A stretch of DNA of 64,000 bases from Ceratorhiza oryzae-sativae (Eukaryota; Basidiomycota; Agaricomycetes; Cantharellales; Ceratobasidiaceae). Made by a program: the position numbers and the translations under genes. The notes beneath the pieces are model-generated. The model was not told the DNA's origin and made no database searches. It saw only the letters and a list, made by a program, of their open reading frames with translations. Below are positions 43,537-53,875 of this stretch, in pieces. Every line of letters starts with the position of its first letter. Position 1 is the stretch's first letter. The DNA lies in assembly GCA_030998015.1 (NCBI GenBank), contig JARWMV010000232.1, positions 1-64,000 of the forward strand, in the 5' to 3' direction.

Positions 43537-44082
43537 CTATATACAGAAGGTTCTGGTACAAGACTTAAAGGGAAGATAGGGGAAAAAGGTTTCTGGATGG
43601 GGACAAGCTTGGGTAATCTTATCTACAGCTGTAGAAAAGATCCTAAGTATTGCTGTTGCTCCATCCCTTGCATTTGATCTGTCCAGAACCATAAGCCTTA
43701 AATCCCATAAAAAGATTTTGGACTTACAGTATGGGTGGTCTGGCAGGATGAAAAGCTCAGAGGGCATGCCTCTGTTTCCTGGACCCCTGTAGGGACTGTA
43801 CTGCCTGCGATTCCTCACCAAGGCAATGGAGAGGATGTTAGCAGGCTTTACTGTCCAGAGGGTCCTCTGCCTGCTGAAGTATACCAGCTTGTATGGCAGA
43901 GAGATCACCACTCTGCCAGTGACAGTGATGGTGTGCTCCAGGTTGGAGTACTCCATCACCACCTTTTGTCCAGGAGTGACCCATATAAAGTCTTCCCCAA
44001 GACTGTAGAGGTAGTATAGAGTGGCAAAGACCATGAGAGCAATAGGGAGGGTAACAGCAATGATGATAATGAGGTTGGCCAT
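43537..44082 (-). CDS. B2 accessory transmembrane ORF
   Basis: 181-residue frame starting MANLIIIIAVTLPIALMVFA, a strong N-terminal hydrophobic segment (residues 3-28), followed by a soluble-looking part (GEDFIWVTPGQKVVMEYSN, VVISLPYKLVYFSRQRTLW). A consensus donor GTAAGT at 43727 after HPYC could end the real coding exon at residue 118; the acceptor is not resolved. It lies just downstream of the chromodomain. A membrane protein after pol recalls envelope genes, but it is small and has no fusion peptide or Cys pattern that I can identify. B1 has a frameshifted copy. Confidence 0.55.
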   Translation of the reverse strand: MANLIIIIAVTLPIALMVFATLYYLYSLGEDFIWVTPGQKVVMEYSNLEHTITVTGRVVISLPYKLVYFSRQRTLWTVKPANILSIALVRNRRQYSPYRGPGNRGMPSELFILPDHPYCKSKIFLWDLRLMVLDRSNARDGATAILRIFSTAVDKITQACPHPETFFPYLPFKSCTRTFCI

Positions 44083-44201
44083 GGTTGGAGTGGTGTTTCT
44101 GGTGGTAAATGCTAGCCAATTTATATCTACAAAATGAGTTTGTCAGTAAACAAACAACAGAGAAATCAATTGTTGTTCTTGGAATGATTTTCAGGAAAGG
44201 G

Positions 44202-45077
44202 TTAGGACTTCTTAGATGTCTTGAGGCATTGCTTAAGTTCCCATTCCTTGAGTATCCTGGGAGCATTTGTCAACTGCTGCCTGGATAACCATTCATCCCA
44301 TTCAGATGGATAACCCACAAATCTTGTGAGATATCTATGCTGTTTTCTCTGTCCTTTCTTGATCATCTTTTCATCCAGAATCTCTTCCACTTCCCATTCA
44401 GGTTCCTTGTCAAAGTCAGATCTATTCAGATGTTTCTTGGGACAGTCTGTACCATCTTTATCTCTATGATAAGGTTCCAGATGAGCTATATTAATAACAG
44501 GGTGAATCTTGTAGCTGGCTGGAATCTTGATGCAATAAGTTACATCTGAAAGCTTCTCTAGAACTTCAAAGGGACCATCATACTTCATCTGGAGCTTCCT
44601 TCCTTTTCCCTTCTGATTTCTCAGCAGGTTCAGGGAATGTGGATTCAGCATGACCAAATCTCCTTCCTGTAGATCAAGATAACTATGATTCTTGTTGTAT
44701 TGATCCTCCATGTGAACCTGAGCCAATTTCAAGGCATCCTGAGCTTGAGAGCAAATAGCTTTCATCATCTCATTGAAGTTCACAGCTTTAGGATCTTCTA
44801 CAGAGGGTCTGGCTAAAGCTTTACCAGTAGAAGTAAGTAGATCTGAGGGTTGAAGTGGTTCAAATCCTAAAAGAAGATAAGAAGGTGTAAATCCTGTAGA
44901 TGTATGCTCCATGGTGTTGTAAGCAAAGCTAAAATCATTTAGGAGGTCACTCCAATTGTCCATTGAAGGAAAGACAAAAGCTCTTAAGGCAATCTCTAAG
45001 GTTTGGTTCATAATCTCACTCTGTCCATCAGCTTGTGGGTGGTAAGCTGTATTAAGTGATCTCTGGATTCCAACCAA
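44202..45077 (-). CDS. B2 integrase C-terminal part and chromodomain
   Basis: 291-residue frame. It opens with the end of the catalytic core (STAYHPQADGQSEIMNQ, catalytic Glu present), then an integrase C-terminal SH3-like region (LQEGDLVMLNPHSLNL, GPFEVLEKLSDVTY) and a chromodomain (EWEVEEILDEKMIKKG, YLTRFVGYPSEWDEW). Chromodomains direct integration to marked chromatin in other chromoviruses. Separated from the upstream integrase frame by a stop (TGA for TGG after TDRDSR). Confidence 0.85.
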   Translation of the reverse strand: MVGIQRSLNTAYHPQADGQSEIMNQTLEIALRAFVFPSMDNWSDLLNDFSFAYNTMEHTSTGFTPSYLLLGFEPLQPSDLLTSTGKALARPSVEDPKAVNFNEMMKAICSQAQDALKLAQVHMEDQYNKNHSYLDLQEGDLVMLNPHSLNLLRNQKGKGRKLQMKYDGPFEVLEKLSDVTYCIKIPASYKIHPVINIAHLEPYHRDKDGTDCPKKHLNRSDFDKEPEWEVEEILDEKMIKKGQRKQHRYLTRFVGYPSEWDEWLSRQQLTNAPRILKEWELKQCLKTSKKS

Positions 45078-45107
45078 AGAGGTTAAGTGTTCCCAAAAGG
45101 CTCCTGT

Positions 45108-46203
45108 TCATCTAGAGTCTCTGTCAGTAATAACCTGTCTTGGAAGGCCATACTTAGTCCATATATGCGCATGGAATAGTTTGACAGTCTCTTCCTCATT
45201 TATTGAAGTATTGCAAGGGATAAAGTGTGCATACTTAGTTAATTTATCAACTATAGTTAGTATGGCATTCAATCCATTGCTAGGAGGAAGATCCATTATA
45301 AAATCCATGGTTGCTACTTCAAAAGGCTGACTGGGAATTGGAATAGATTGAAGAAAACCTCTTTGTCCATGTCTTTTAGGCTTAGCCTTTTGACAAATAT
45401 CACAAGTGCGCACATATTCCTTAATGACTTGTACCATCTTAGGCCAGTAGTAGGTGGAAGCTACTTTATTGTAGGTCCTATGGTAGCCAGCATGAGCTCC
45501 TTCTTGAAGAGAGTCATGTATTTCAGCTACTACTTCCTTCTGTAAGTCTTTAGGGACACACAGCTTGTAATTGTCATCTCTGCAAAAGTAAATAAGACCA
45601 TTTTCTCCAATCCTGTATTGTTTGTAGGGTGGATTTAGATGATCATATTCACCTTGCAGTTTCTTGAGTACATCAGCAAAATGGGGATCATTAGTGTATG
45701 CTTCATAAAAGTGATTAACTTCAGATTCATTAATACTGATGTGTAGCTCATTCAAACCTGATGTAGCAAGAGAGACATTAGCTTTATATACTTTGTTTCT
45801 TACCTTAAACCTTGTCCTAAAACCTTTGGAAGGCCTTTCTTCATTGGCTAAAGCATGCATGGTCAATTGGACTAGCAAATCCTTCTCAAAGTCTACACCT
45901 ATTTCTTGGTACAGATTCTTCAGGGGCATCTTCAGTGTCATTGTTAAAAGTAAGAGGGGTTGATAAGTCTGCTAGAGGTCCATCTTGTCTAGGGATCCTT
46001 CTCCTTAATCTTGAGATTGGGTCAACATTAGTATGGACTTTGCCAGCTCTATGGACTATTACTAAGTCTGGAAAAGCAGCTATTACTATGCCATAACCAG
46101 ATAGTCTTCTGTTTACAGTTTGGTAAGTCTTACTCCATTTAAGGGCAGCATGATCTGACACTACTACAACTTTAGCACCTTCAAGATACATGTGGAATTT
46201 CAC
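45108..46203 (-). pseudogene. B2 RNase H end and integrase N-terminal part
   Basis: Two overlapping frames. 46203-45886 holds RNase H (VKFHMYLEG, VSDHAALKW, VDPISRL). 45941-45108 holds the integrase zinc region (HAGYHRTYNKVASTYYWPKM, CDICQKAK) and core (TMDFIMDLPPSNG, VDKLTKYAHFIP, VITDRDSR). A 1-nt difference near 45930 separates them, and a TGA in the core follows. All catalytic residues that can be read are kept. Confidence 0.8.
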
Positions 46204-47796
46204 TCAACCATCTCTTACACCTAGAGCTTCTCTCTCAGTGGCTGAGTACCTTGTCTCACCTGATTTGAGAAGTCTTGACCAGTAGGCAATGACTTGCTCT
46301 ATGTGTACTTCAGTTTCTTCAAAGTCTTCATAGTCAAAAGTTTCAGTACCATCAGCCTCCCCAGTCAGGATGACCTTTCCTTTGGAGTCAGGTGTAATAA
46401 ACCTGGGGACAGGTAACCCTTCTTGGTGAGCTTTCTTACATTGATCATAAACTCTAGTTCCTTTCAGGTCCTTAAGTTTCATGGTTTGAATTTGCTGTAA
46501 GATAGCAGCTATTCCAAAGTCACATGCATCAGTATAAAGCCTATAGGGCATCCCTGGTATTGGGTAAGAGAGGACTGGTGCATTGGCTAGGACTAGCTTA
46601 GCTAGTTTGAAAGCATGGGATTCCAATTTATCCCATTTCCACTTGACACTCTTCTTTAAGAGATTAAATAATGGAGCTACTATCCAAGTATAATATGGAA
46701 TATAACTTGAAAAGTAGGTCATCATTCCTAAGAATGTTTGTAATGTAGGTATATCCTTAGGTTCCTCTAATTGTAGAATGCCTTCCACTTTCTCCTTATG
46801 GGTAGACATGCCAAGTCTGGACACCTTTTGTCCTAAAAGGAGCAAAGATTGATATCCAAGGTGGCATTTACCAGGAGAAAGAGTCAATCCAGAGTCTGCA
46901 ATGGCCTTTAATACTTTGTCTAAATGCTCACAGTGGTCTTCAAATGACTTGCTGTATATCACAATGTCATCTATATATACTAGAGCAAATATCCATAAGA
47001 ATGGGGCCAAAACATCAGTCATAACCCTTTGGAATACTGGAGGTCCATTTCTCCATCCAAAAGGCATTCTTCTGAATTGAAAGTGTCCTCTGTGACATCT
47101 AAATGCTGTCTTAGGCCTATCCTCATCCTTTATCTGGAGTTGAGTAAAGCCTGCTAGAGCATCTAGAGTACTGAGATATTGGGCTCCTTCAAGTGAATGA
47201 AGGATGTCTTGTTGCCTAGGTAAGGTATTCATCTGGTATAGCTACTGCATTAAGCTTCCTGTAATCAATGCACAAGGAGGCTTATTATTCCGCCATACTA
47301 CAAGCACTGGGAAGCCCCAAGGGCTCTTAGATTCCTCAATTACACCTAAGCGCAACCAATCATCTATTTGCTTGTCTATGGCAGCCTTAGCTTCTTCACT
47401 TGGCCTATAAGGAGTTAAAGCAATTTCCTTTGTACCTCGTCTGAGATTAATCTCTACCCTGGCTGGGTAATTGCCAAGTCTGCCATCAAAGCCAAAAGCT
47501 TCAAAGTTCTTCTTTACCACCTTTTGCAAGCTTTGCTTCTGATCTGGAGTCAAATTGTCTCCCCAATGTACCGCTGCCAAGAGTCTTTCCTTAGGGACTG
47601 GCTCTGGGTCAGGCAGTTCAGCAGTTTTAGGGCCTCCCTCTGGCTGCTTTGAGAGTTCAATCTCTTCAGCAGAGGGAGAAGGTACTTTGACTTCCTTCAT
47701 AAGAGTATTTATTAGATGTGCCTTGGCTTCTCCTGCTTTCCTAAGTTCTTCAGGCAAGTCTTTTTCTTTATCCAATGCAATCTTGGGGTCATGCAT
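46204..47796 (-). pseudogene. B2 reverse transcriptase
   Basis: Two frames, 47796-47242 and 47232-46204, together give a full RT: RPSEEAKAAIDKQIDDWL, then RQQDILHSLEGAQYLSTLDAL, MPFGWRNGPPVFQRVM and the catalytic LVYIDDIVIYSK. A small deletion near 47225-47275 (around TGSLM and MNTLPRQ) breaks the frame. The RNase H starts at the end (TDACDFGIAAILQQ). The terminal TGA before VKFHMYLEG is shared with B1. Confidence 0.85.
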
Positions 47797-48790
47797 ATAT
47801 CCTATGACATGCTATGACATGTCCTTTGGGTAAATGCACTGGCCTCTGAGAAAAGTTGGTTATCTGAATAGTCTTAGTAGCAGGAGTGATGATGCTGTCT
47901 GTAGTTCCATGAACATCTAAAGTTCCATTATTAATTTCTAGACTGCCTTCAATAAAACCTTCTTGCTGTCCTTCCTGGAATTCAACTAGAATAGGTACTT
48001 GTGTAATGAATTCAGCCTTTAAAAATACATCCCTAGCTAATTTAACTGGGGTAGTACCCTCAGGCCCTTTCTTTAAGGCTTTCTTCTTAGAAGATTTTTT
48101 CCTATGAAAGGCTCTTCTCTCTAGGTTTGACTTGAAGTCTGGTCTAGTGTAAACTTGAAATACATTTCCAGCTTCATCCAATCTTGGTTCAGTTTCTAAT
48201 TCAATTACTTCAGCAGACCTACCAGAGTTGCCAAAGAGTATTCTGCTAGGAGAGGAAAGACGATCTAAAGAGATTTTATATTGGTTAGAAAAGTCATTAC
48301 CCAGAATGAAAGGTACTTTCATTCCTTTCACTACATAGGCTTCTACCTGCATCTTTACAGGTCCATCCTTAGTAGGGAAGGTTAAGTCTAATACTACATA
48401 TCCTGTAATACTAGTTTTACCAGTCACTTGAATAAGATTTATCTTTTGGCCAGATTTCTCTTTAGGAGGTTGTTTCAAGCTAGTCAGAAAATTATAGCTA
48501 ATCAGGGTAATATCAGAGCCTGAGTCAACAGTAATTTCTGTTAAGCCTTCTTCATTCCCTACCCTAGCCATAGCTACTGTAGGTCTAGTTCCCAAGAAAT
48601 GAGTTCCTGAAGGACGTTCCATCACCTTTTTAAGAGTAATAGTTTTATCCTCAGGGATTGATTTAAGGTCAAGAGGCTCATTCCTGGTAGATAATTGAAT
48701 AGAAAATGATTTGGTAGCCATTGTTTGATTTGCTAATGCATTATAATTGTGTACTGCCTGTATATCCTGGTCATCTGCATTTACTCCCAA
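47789..48790 (-). CDS. B2 protease region
   Basis: 333-residue open frame. Retropepsin-like motif EITVDSGSDITLISYNF with the catalytic Asp, followed by LDLTFPTKDGPVKMQVEAYV and PFILGNDFSNQYKIS, a typical protease C-terminal block. The lysine-rich part after it (FHRKKSSKKKALKKG) leads toward RT. It begins a few bases downstream of the zinc-knuckle frame, in another frame. Confidence 0.8.
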   Translation of the reverse strand: MGVNADDQDIQAVHNYNALANQTMATKSFSIQLSTRNEPLDLKSIPEDKTITLKKVMERPSGTHFLGTRPTVAMARVGNEEGLTEITVDSGSDITLISYNFLTSLKQPPKEKSGQKINLIQVTGKTSITGYVVLDLTFPTKDGPVKMQVEAYVVKGMKVPFILGNDFSNQYKISLDRLSSPSRILFGNSGRSAEVIELETEPRLDEAGNVFQVYTRPDFKSNLERRAFHRKKSSKKKALKKGPEGTTPVKLARDVFLKAEFITQVPILVEFQEGQQEGFIEGSLEINNGTLDVHGTTDSIITPATKTIQITNFSQRPVHLPKGHVIACHRIYA

Positions 48791-48828
48791 GTCCTCTGTC
48801 TCATTAGATTCAGAAGGCTGGGAATTAA

Positions 48829-49320
48829 TTAAAAATCCGAGTCAGAAGAAGAGCTAGAAGAATCAGATTCTTCCTCTTGGTCTTCAGATGTCTCATTTTC
48901 AGATAGTTCAGGATCAGAATCATTGCAGGCAGCTTCATATTCAGCATAAGCAGTTTGTTCAGCTTCAATAGTTTCAGCAAAATAAACTTGGACATTGTTA
49001 GCATTAGATTTATTATGCTTGCACTCCTTGTCATAGTGCATAAGACTTCCACAATGAATACAGCCTCTCATTCCTCTAGCTTTAGGAGTCCCTTTCTTAT
49101 GTTTGGAAACATTAGAATTGTCTGGAGGGAAGGGCCTCTTATAGCCTTTGAATTTATCAGGCTGCTTTGACTTGAACTTAGAGTTAGAAGAATTTACTGC
49201 ATGAGCACTAGCTTTGTGACCATGCTTTTTCTGATGCTTTTCAGCCTTCAAAGCTTTGATCACTTCCTTGACTGTGTCATAGGTAGCTTGGTTGTTCATA
49301 TGGCAAGGCCAATCTTGCAA
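48829..49320 (-). CDS. B2 Gag zinc knuckle part
   Basis: 163-residue frame with [14 protein letters not shown] (CX2CX4HX4C), a basic stretch upstream ([12 protein letters not shown]) and an acidic Ser-rich tail ([12 protein letters not shown]). Nucleocapsid function is inferred from the knuckle. The frame overlaps the capsid frame by 44 bp, so a 1-nt change near 49300 separates what was one Gag. Confidence 0.78.
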   Translation of the reverse strand: MQDWPCHMNNQATYDTVKEVIKALKAEKHQKKHGHKASAHAVNSSNSKFKSKQPDKFKGYKRPFPPDNSNVSKHKKGTPKARGMRGCIHCGSLMHYDKECKHNKSNANNVQVYFAETIEAEQTAYAEYEAACNDSDPELSENETSEDQEEESDSSSSSSDSDF

Positions 49321-49804
49321 AATCTTCTTGTTCCTTAATTCTAGTCACATAGGTGGACCAGTCTGCAATATCCTCATGGTTGACTATAGTTCTCCATTGT
49401 GTAGGAGCTGACCTAGCCACTTCAGCAATGATAGTGAGGTCATCCCAATCTTCAACCATGTCAAGCAGTTTCTTTTTGCGAAGTGCATACTGAACTGGAG
49501 TTTCTTTATTGTTGCCTGAATCCTTGAACCTGGCTGCCAAAGCCTTGTTCCTAGCCTTGGTAATCCAAGTAGGAGTCCAAAAGAAACTAATTAAGCGAGC
49601 TCTCATCTGATTCCAATCTGTAGACATTCTAAGCCTTTGTTCCTCATTGAACTGATACCACCATTGTTTAGCATCTCCAGTAAACCTGAATGGGATAGTC
49701 AGGGTGAGTCTGTTGTTCTCATTTAAACCCATGGCTATATAACAACTGATTTGGTCTATCCATTCATATAGTTCATCTGGATCACCATCATATTCTGGTA
49801 TCAC
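49277..49804 (-). CDS. B2 Gag capsid segment
   Basis: Begins [20 protein letters not shown] and contains the retrotransposon Gag block [20 protein letters not shown]. Frame breaks occur at both ends relative to the collagen-like and zinc-knuckle parts. Confidence 0.78.
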   Translation of the reverse strand: MIPEYDGDPDELYEWIDQISCYIAMGLNENNRLTLTIPFRFTGDAKQWWYQFNEEQRLRMSTDWNQMRARLISFFWTPTWITKARNKALAARFKDSGNNKETPVQYALRKKKLLDMVEDWDDLTIIAEVARSAPTQWRTIVNHEDIADWSTYVTRIKEQEDFARLALPYEQPSYL

Positions 49805-49823
49805 TTCAGGCTTAATTTCATGT

Positions 49824-51503
49824 CTAGATGAGGTCGATTATTTTGGTTGTTATTGTTACCATTTCCTCCAGCTCCTCTAGGGCCTTCTGGGCCTGGTGGA
49901 CCTGGTGGACCTGTGGACCATCTCTTCCATCCCTGCCATCCCTTCCAGGGGGACCTTGGTCTCCTGGACGTCCTGGAGGGCCTTGAATCCAAGGATAAGG
50001 ACCATTAGGAGGATTTCCAGGGGGCCCTGGAGGTCCAGGTGGTCCTGGTGGTCCTGGTAGTCCTTGTGGCCTAGGAGTATTGGGTGGAATAGGTGGAATG
50101 GGAGGAATATGAGGAATATGTCCTCCTCCTTGCTGAGGGTAACTTTGACCTACTGGAGGGTTAGGTGGCCCCTGTCCTCCTCCTGGAGGATTAGGTGGAC
50201 CTGCACTTCCTCCTGAGAAATTCCTGCCACTAGAGGCAGGAGGTCCAGTGGGAGGAGGTCCTGGTGGCCTCCTAGGTGGAGTAGAAGCCAGACCAGAGAA
50301 CCCTGGTCCTAGATTTATCACAAAGGGTTGATAAGGATCAAACCTCTGAGTTCTAAATGTTTCAGCTTCAGTAGGTCTAGAGACTTGTGGCATATGTATG
50401 CTAGCATCAGCAGGTAATTGTGACTGAGGTACTAATGGCTGGAAACCTAATAAGGTATTCCCTTCAGGACTATAAACTGGCATCTTTGAAGGATCTCCAG
50501 TCATAGTTACAGAAGGTCCAGTAGGCTCTCTAAAACCTTCAGCCCTATGATCTTCTGTAGGCCTACCTGCTTCAGCATCTGAAGTTCTATTAGAACTCCT
50601 ATGCCTAGGTCTCCTAGCTTCTTCCTCAGAAGAGTCTTCTTCACTAGTAGTAACAATAAGGGGAACAGCTCCTTGAGGAACAGTCCCAGAGTCATCCCTT
50701 ACTGGCCTAGAAGGGGTTATTGGCTCCCTAGGTGGGTAAGGAGATGCTGGTCTTCCAGTATACTGTTCATGAGGTGGAAACTCTTCCTCAATAGTGACTG
50801 CATGACCTTTGCTAAGTCGACCTCTAAAAGGTTCCTTCCTAATAGCATTGTCAAAGGATTGATCAGGTCTAGCAGGTTTATTTACCAAGGGAGAATCCTG
50901 GTCCTGATCAGTATCATCCTCATTTACTTCTCCAATAGTGGGTAAAGCTGAGGGACCAGCTTCAGTCACATGAGCAGGAGGTAATAGAGGTTCTAGCACT
51001 CTTCCTGATTGCCTAGGACCTACTCCTATGCGTCTAGGATAGTCTTTATCTACAGGAGTAAATGAAGTTCCTAGATAACTCTCTAAGTAAGTAGAAGGAC
51101 CTCTAACTCCCAGAATGCAAGTAGCTTCTATTTGAGACACTGATTCTGGAGTAAATAGAGCTTGTAGTCTCTTATCACTTGGAGTCCTTATAGGAGTAAT
51201 TGCACCTAAAGCTTCTGGTCTAGCTGGAGAACTAGTTACAGGGCCAAGGAAGCTCCTTCCTTGAGCCATAGCTGAAGTAGATGCAAATCCAGAAGGTTGA
51301 ATTGCAGTCATGGTAGTATCTTCAGCAGAATCATCTGCTATCCTTGTGATATCTTCCACTTCCTGCTCTTCTATTTGAACTAGCTCCTCTCCACCACTCA
51401 CTGGCTCATCTGGATCCTCCTGAACTTCTAGAGGTTTGAATTCTAGACAACCAGTAGGAGATCTAATTGAGTCAATAGTGCTTAGGATGAGGGGCTGGAG
51501 CAT
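49824..51503 (-). CDS. B2 Gag with collagen-like tract
   Basis: 559-residue frame. An acidic low-complexity N-terminal half (QEVPDEPVSG-like) leads to Pro/Gly-rich sequence and a Gly-X-Y tract (about 50100-49880: [32 protein letters not shown]). A missing base in the last triplets shifts the frame after RDGRDGRDG, so the proper [12 protein letters not shown] end is read in another frame (49992-49801). This and B1 share the tract, so it is a family trait. Confidence 0.75.
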   Translation of the reverse strand: MLQPLILSTIDSIRSPTGCLEFKPLEVQEDPDEPVSGGEELVQIEEQEVEDITRIADDSAEDTTMTAIQPSGFASTSAMAQGRSFLGPVTSSPARPEALGAITPIRTPSDKRLQALFTPESVSQIEATCILGVRGPSTYLESYLGTSFTPVDKDYPRRIGVGPRQSGRVLEPLLPPAHVTEAGPSALPTIGEVNEDDTDQDQDSPLVNKPARPDQSFDNAIRKEPFRGRLSKGHAVTIEEEFPPHEQYTGRPASPYPPREPITPSRPVRDDSGTVPQGAVPLIVTTSEEDSSEEEARRPRHRSSNRTSDAEAGRPTEDHRAEGFREPTGPSVTMTGDPSKMPVYSPEGNTLLGFQPLVPQSQLPADASIHMPQVSRPTEAETFRTQRFDPYQPFVINLGPGFSGLASTPPRRPPGPPPTGPPASSGRNFSGGSAGPPNPPGGGQGPPNPPVGQSYPQQGGGHIPHIPPIPPIPPNTPRPQGLPGPPGPPGPPGPPGNPPNGPYPWIQGPPGRPGDQGPPGRDGRDGRDGPQVHQVHQAQKALEELEEMVTITTKIIDLI

Positions 51504-52360
51504 ATTCTGGAGTCTTGGATCTGCTCTCAGAATTTTCCCACATTATTTTGTTGAGCTCCCTTTGCTTCCCTTTACCAAGGTCTTGCATAGCTTGGTGTTC
51601 AATAAAGAGGTAAGCCAAAAAGCGCTCAACTTCATCCCTGAATAATACACAAGCAACTTCATGCTGTTTCTTACTGAAAGCAAAATGCTTCCTAGTTTCA
51701 GGGAATGCAGGAACATCTGGGTGAGGTATAGGATGCCTGCTCCTAACAGGGAGTAGTTGGGACTTGAAAGCAGAGAGCTTAGTCCTAAAACTCCTATGCC
51801 TGTTCAAGTCAATGAACATGACAGGTTCTCCAGATGCAGACCAAGACCATTCTGGCCTAAATGTACATAAATAATCCAATTCTTGTAAGAGATCCTTGAA
51901 GAATTCTCTACACCCAATAGATGGATATTTAATGTGCATTACATGGGGATGAGGGTTCATATATCTTCCTACCTACTGCTCTAACTAACCTTCTCCTTTC
52001 TGCTATCTCTGGATGCATCCTTGTTAGGTTTGTCATCCTAGTAGCAGCAGGTTGGTAAGTCAGATGCCTTTGCTCTCTAGGAGTAAGAGCAATATATGAA
52101 CTAGATCCATTAGGAGGGATGGGCAAATATTGTTCATAATCTACAGTATCTTGGTAATGATAGCTATAGTCTGATTGTACATGCCTACCTCCTGCATCAC
52201 TTCCTACCATGGAATCTGATGCATAAGGATCTTCAGGTGGTAATGGATGGTGAGTACTGTCCCAAAAACTTCCAGGGACATGTACAGACATATTTGAAGT
52301 ACTGGCCATAACAGTTCTTCTCCAATTCAGGATGAATTTGTACTTAGGAATAATTTTCAA
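51472..52360 (-). pseudogene. B2 Gag N-terminal part, frameshifted
   Basis: Frames 52360-51929 (contains MASTSNMSVHVPGSFWD) and 51960-51472 (VMHIKYPSIGCREFFKDL) correspond to one ORF in B1 (14934-16481). 1- or 2-nt changes near 51945 and 51480 break it. Confidence 0.7.
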
Positions 52361-52785
52361 AATATGTTTCAGTTACAAATTGATAAATGGCTTGATAAAC
52401 TGTATCCCCAGTAGCTGGTATGGGGTGACCAGAAAGACCTAATAAATGTGTGTTGAACTTTTATTGGTTGTGGTTGATCAGGAAGATGTTGAATATAGAC
52501 TTAAAATTCAAGTCCAGCACTTAGAGCACTTGATACTGAATTTATTGGAATATATGGCCTATAATTCCTAAAGGTAAATGTCAGAGTAATATGTGGGGGT
52601 GGACCACTAATACTACTATAACCTAAAACAGTAATTGTAGGGTTTGGGGCTTGAATCCAGACAGGATCTATCTCAAGAGCCCAAGATATGTTGTTGTATT
52701 CTGTGGTAAGAAAAGTATTTCTATACACAGAGTGGTCAAAATTGAGAAATTCTGTTTTGGGCAATAGATTGACCAAAAATGGCAA
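52345..52785 (-). pseudogene. B2 leader ORF0, nonsense mutated
   Basis: Counterpart of the 146-residue B1 ORF. Starts MPFLVNLLPKTEFLNF; a TAA at 52501-52503, where B1 has GAA, stops it after residue 94. The remaining sequence is still readable. Confidence 0.5.
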
Positions 52786-52811
52786 TGTTAGTTGATAGTT
52801 ACTTGATGTAA

Positions 52812-52831
52812 GGACCTGAGTTGCTTCACCA
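52812..52831 (-). promoter_or_regulatory. B2 primer binding site (tRNA-type)
   Basis: Minus-strand TGGTGAAGCAACTCAGGTCC, 1 nt from the LTR. It differs from B1 by one base. Confidence 0.55.
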
Positions 52832-52832
52832 A

Positions 52833-53875
52833 TGTTACAGGTCAGGGTACACTTGAATATCTAGAGAGGATAGATGGTGGGCTGCCTAATGTGTGTACTT
52901 CCTCAGCTACAGGTACTTATATTTCCTCTAATAGCTGGTACTTAATGTCATGCTCAATCAGGCAATATTGTATCCTTATATATCTCTGTATATAAGATAC
53001 AATGACTCAGACAGTATATAACTAATATGGTACTTTATTCCTCAGTACTAGTTATATAAGAAATCACACACAGACAAGAGAAATAGAAAGAGAAAAGAAA
53101 CCAATAACTGGTCTGGGTTGAGTAGTGAATGGAAGGTGTCTGGAAGGGCCTCAGAGGAGGTCCTTTTATACCCTGAGGAGGGCATTCCAGAGCCAAATAG
53201 ATACATACATGCCAGTGCAATCATCAAAAGAGGGTACTGCTATACTTGGGGTACACCCTAGCCCAGTATAGGATAAAAGAGTAAAGACAGGATGTGGATT
53301 GAAGGCATTGATGCATCTGAGACCTGCTATTGGCTTGTAGATCATATTATCATAGTATATACATGTAATGAATGGAGGCTACATCTCAGTGAGTCATAAA
53401 GTGAGTCAGAGAAGCTTCTGGATCAATTTGGGAAGCTCTCCTGACTGACTGGAGTCATTAGATCTTGATTGATGGTCCAGTAAGATTCTAATGATCTTCG
53501 GACCATTCCGGTGCGAGGATCTGGTGGATCGCGACGATCTTCTGGCAGCAGATACTGCCGAAGATTAGCTATTGATAGAGCACAAGATTGCTTTGATAGT
53601 GTAAGCGGTTGCCGAGATATGCATGGTGCAATGTTGTAATCAATATCTCCAGATAAGTGGAAATATCGCAACCTCTATATCTCTCTGAGTTCTTAAGATA
53701 AAATCACGATAAAATAGGCGTTGGAAAGAGGAGAATTTGTACTATTTAACAGAACACAAATAGTACAATTTCAAACACATACAAATTCATTTAATTTCAA
53801 GAAAAACTACAGAGGCATTGCTTGAGGTTGGCAGAGCAGACTAAAATAATAGAAAAATGTTAGTGATCCATAACA
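52833..53875 (-). repeat. B2 5' LTR with TATA box
   Basis: 1043 bp, TGTTACAGG to CCATAACA. The likely promoter TATAAAAG is at 53170-53163 on the minus strand, and GGAATAAAGTACC downstream is a likely polyadenylation signal. It carries the same internal deletion as the other B2 LTR. Confidence 0.93.

Larger units (their letters stand above)
40032..53875 (-). mobile_element. Ty3/gypsy element B2, full length (13.8 kb)
   Basis: LTRs at 40032-41073 (3') and 52833-53875 (5'). A polypurine tract lies beside the 3' LTR and a TGG-type primer site beside the 5' LTR. Order in the sense direction: leader ORF0, Gag with collagen-like tract, capsid, zinc knuckle, protease, RT, RNase H, integrase, chromodomain, transmembrane ORF, then two spliced accessory genes. 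It is much longer than usual gypsy elements (5-8 kb). No target duplication is seen (GTGAG left, CTAAT right). Several frames are broken, so it is probably not autonomous. Confidence 0.92.

Noticed and set aside
43537..44082. Calling the B2 membrane ORF an envelope gene
   Set aside because: Only one N-terminal hydrophobic segment and position support it; no cleavage site, fusion peptide or Cys pattern was seen.
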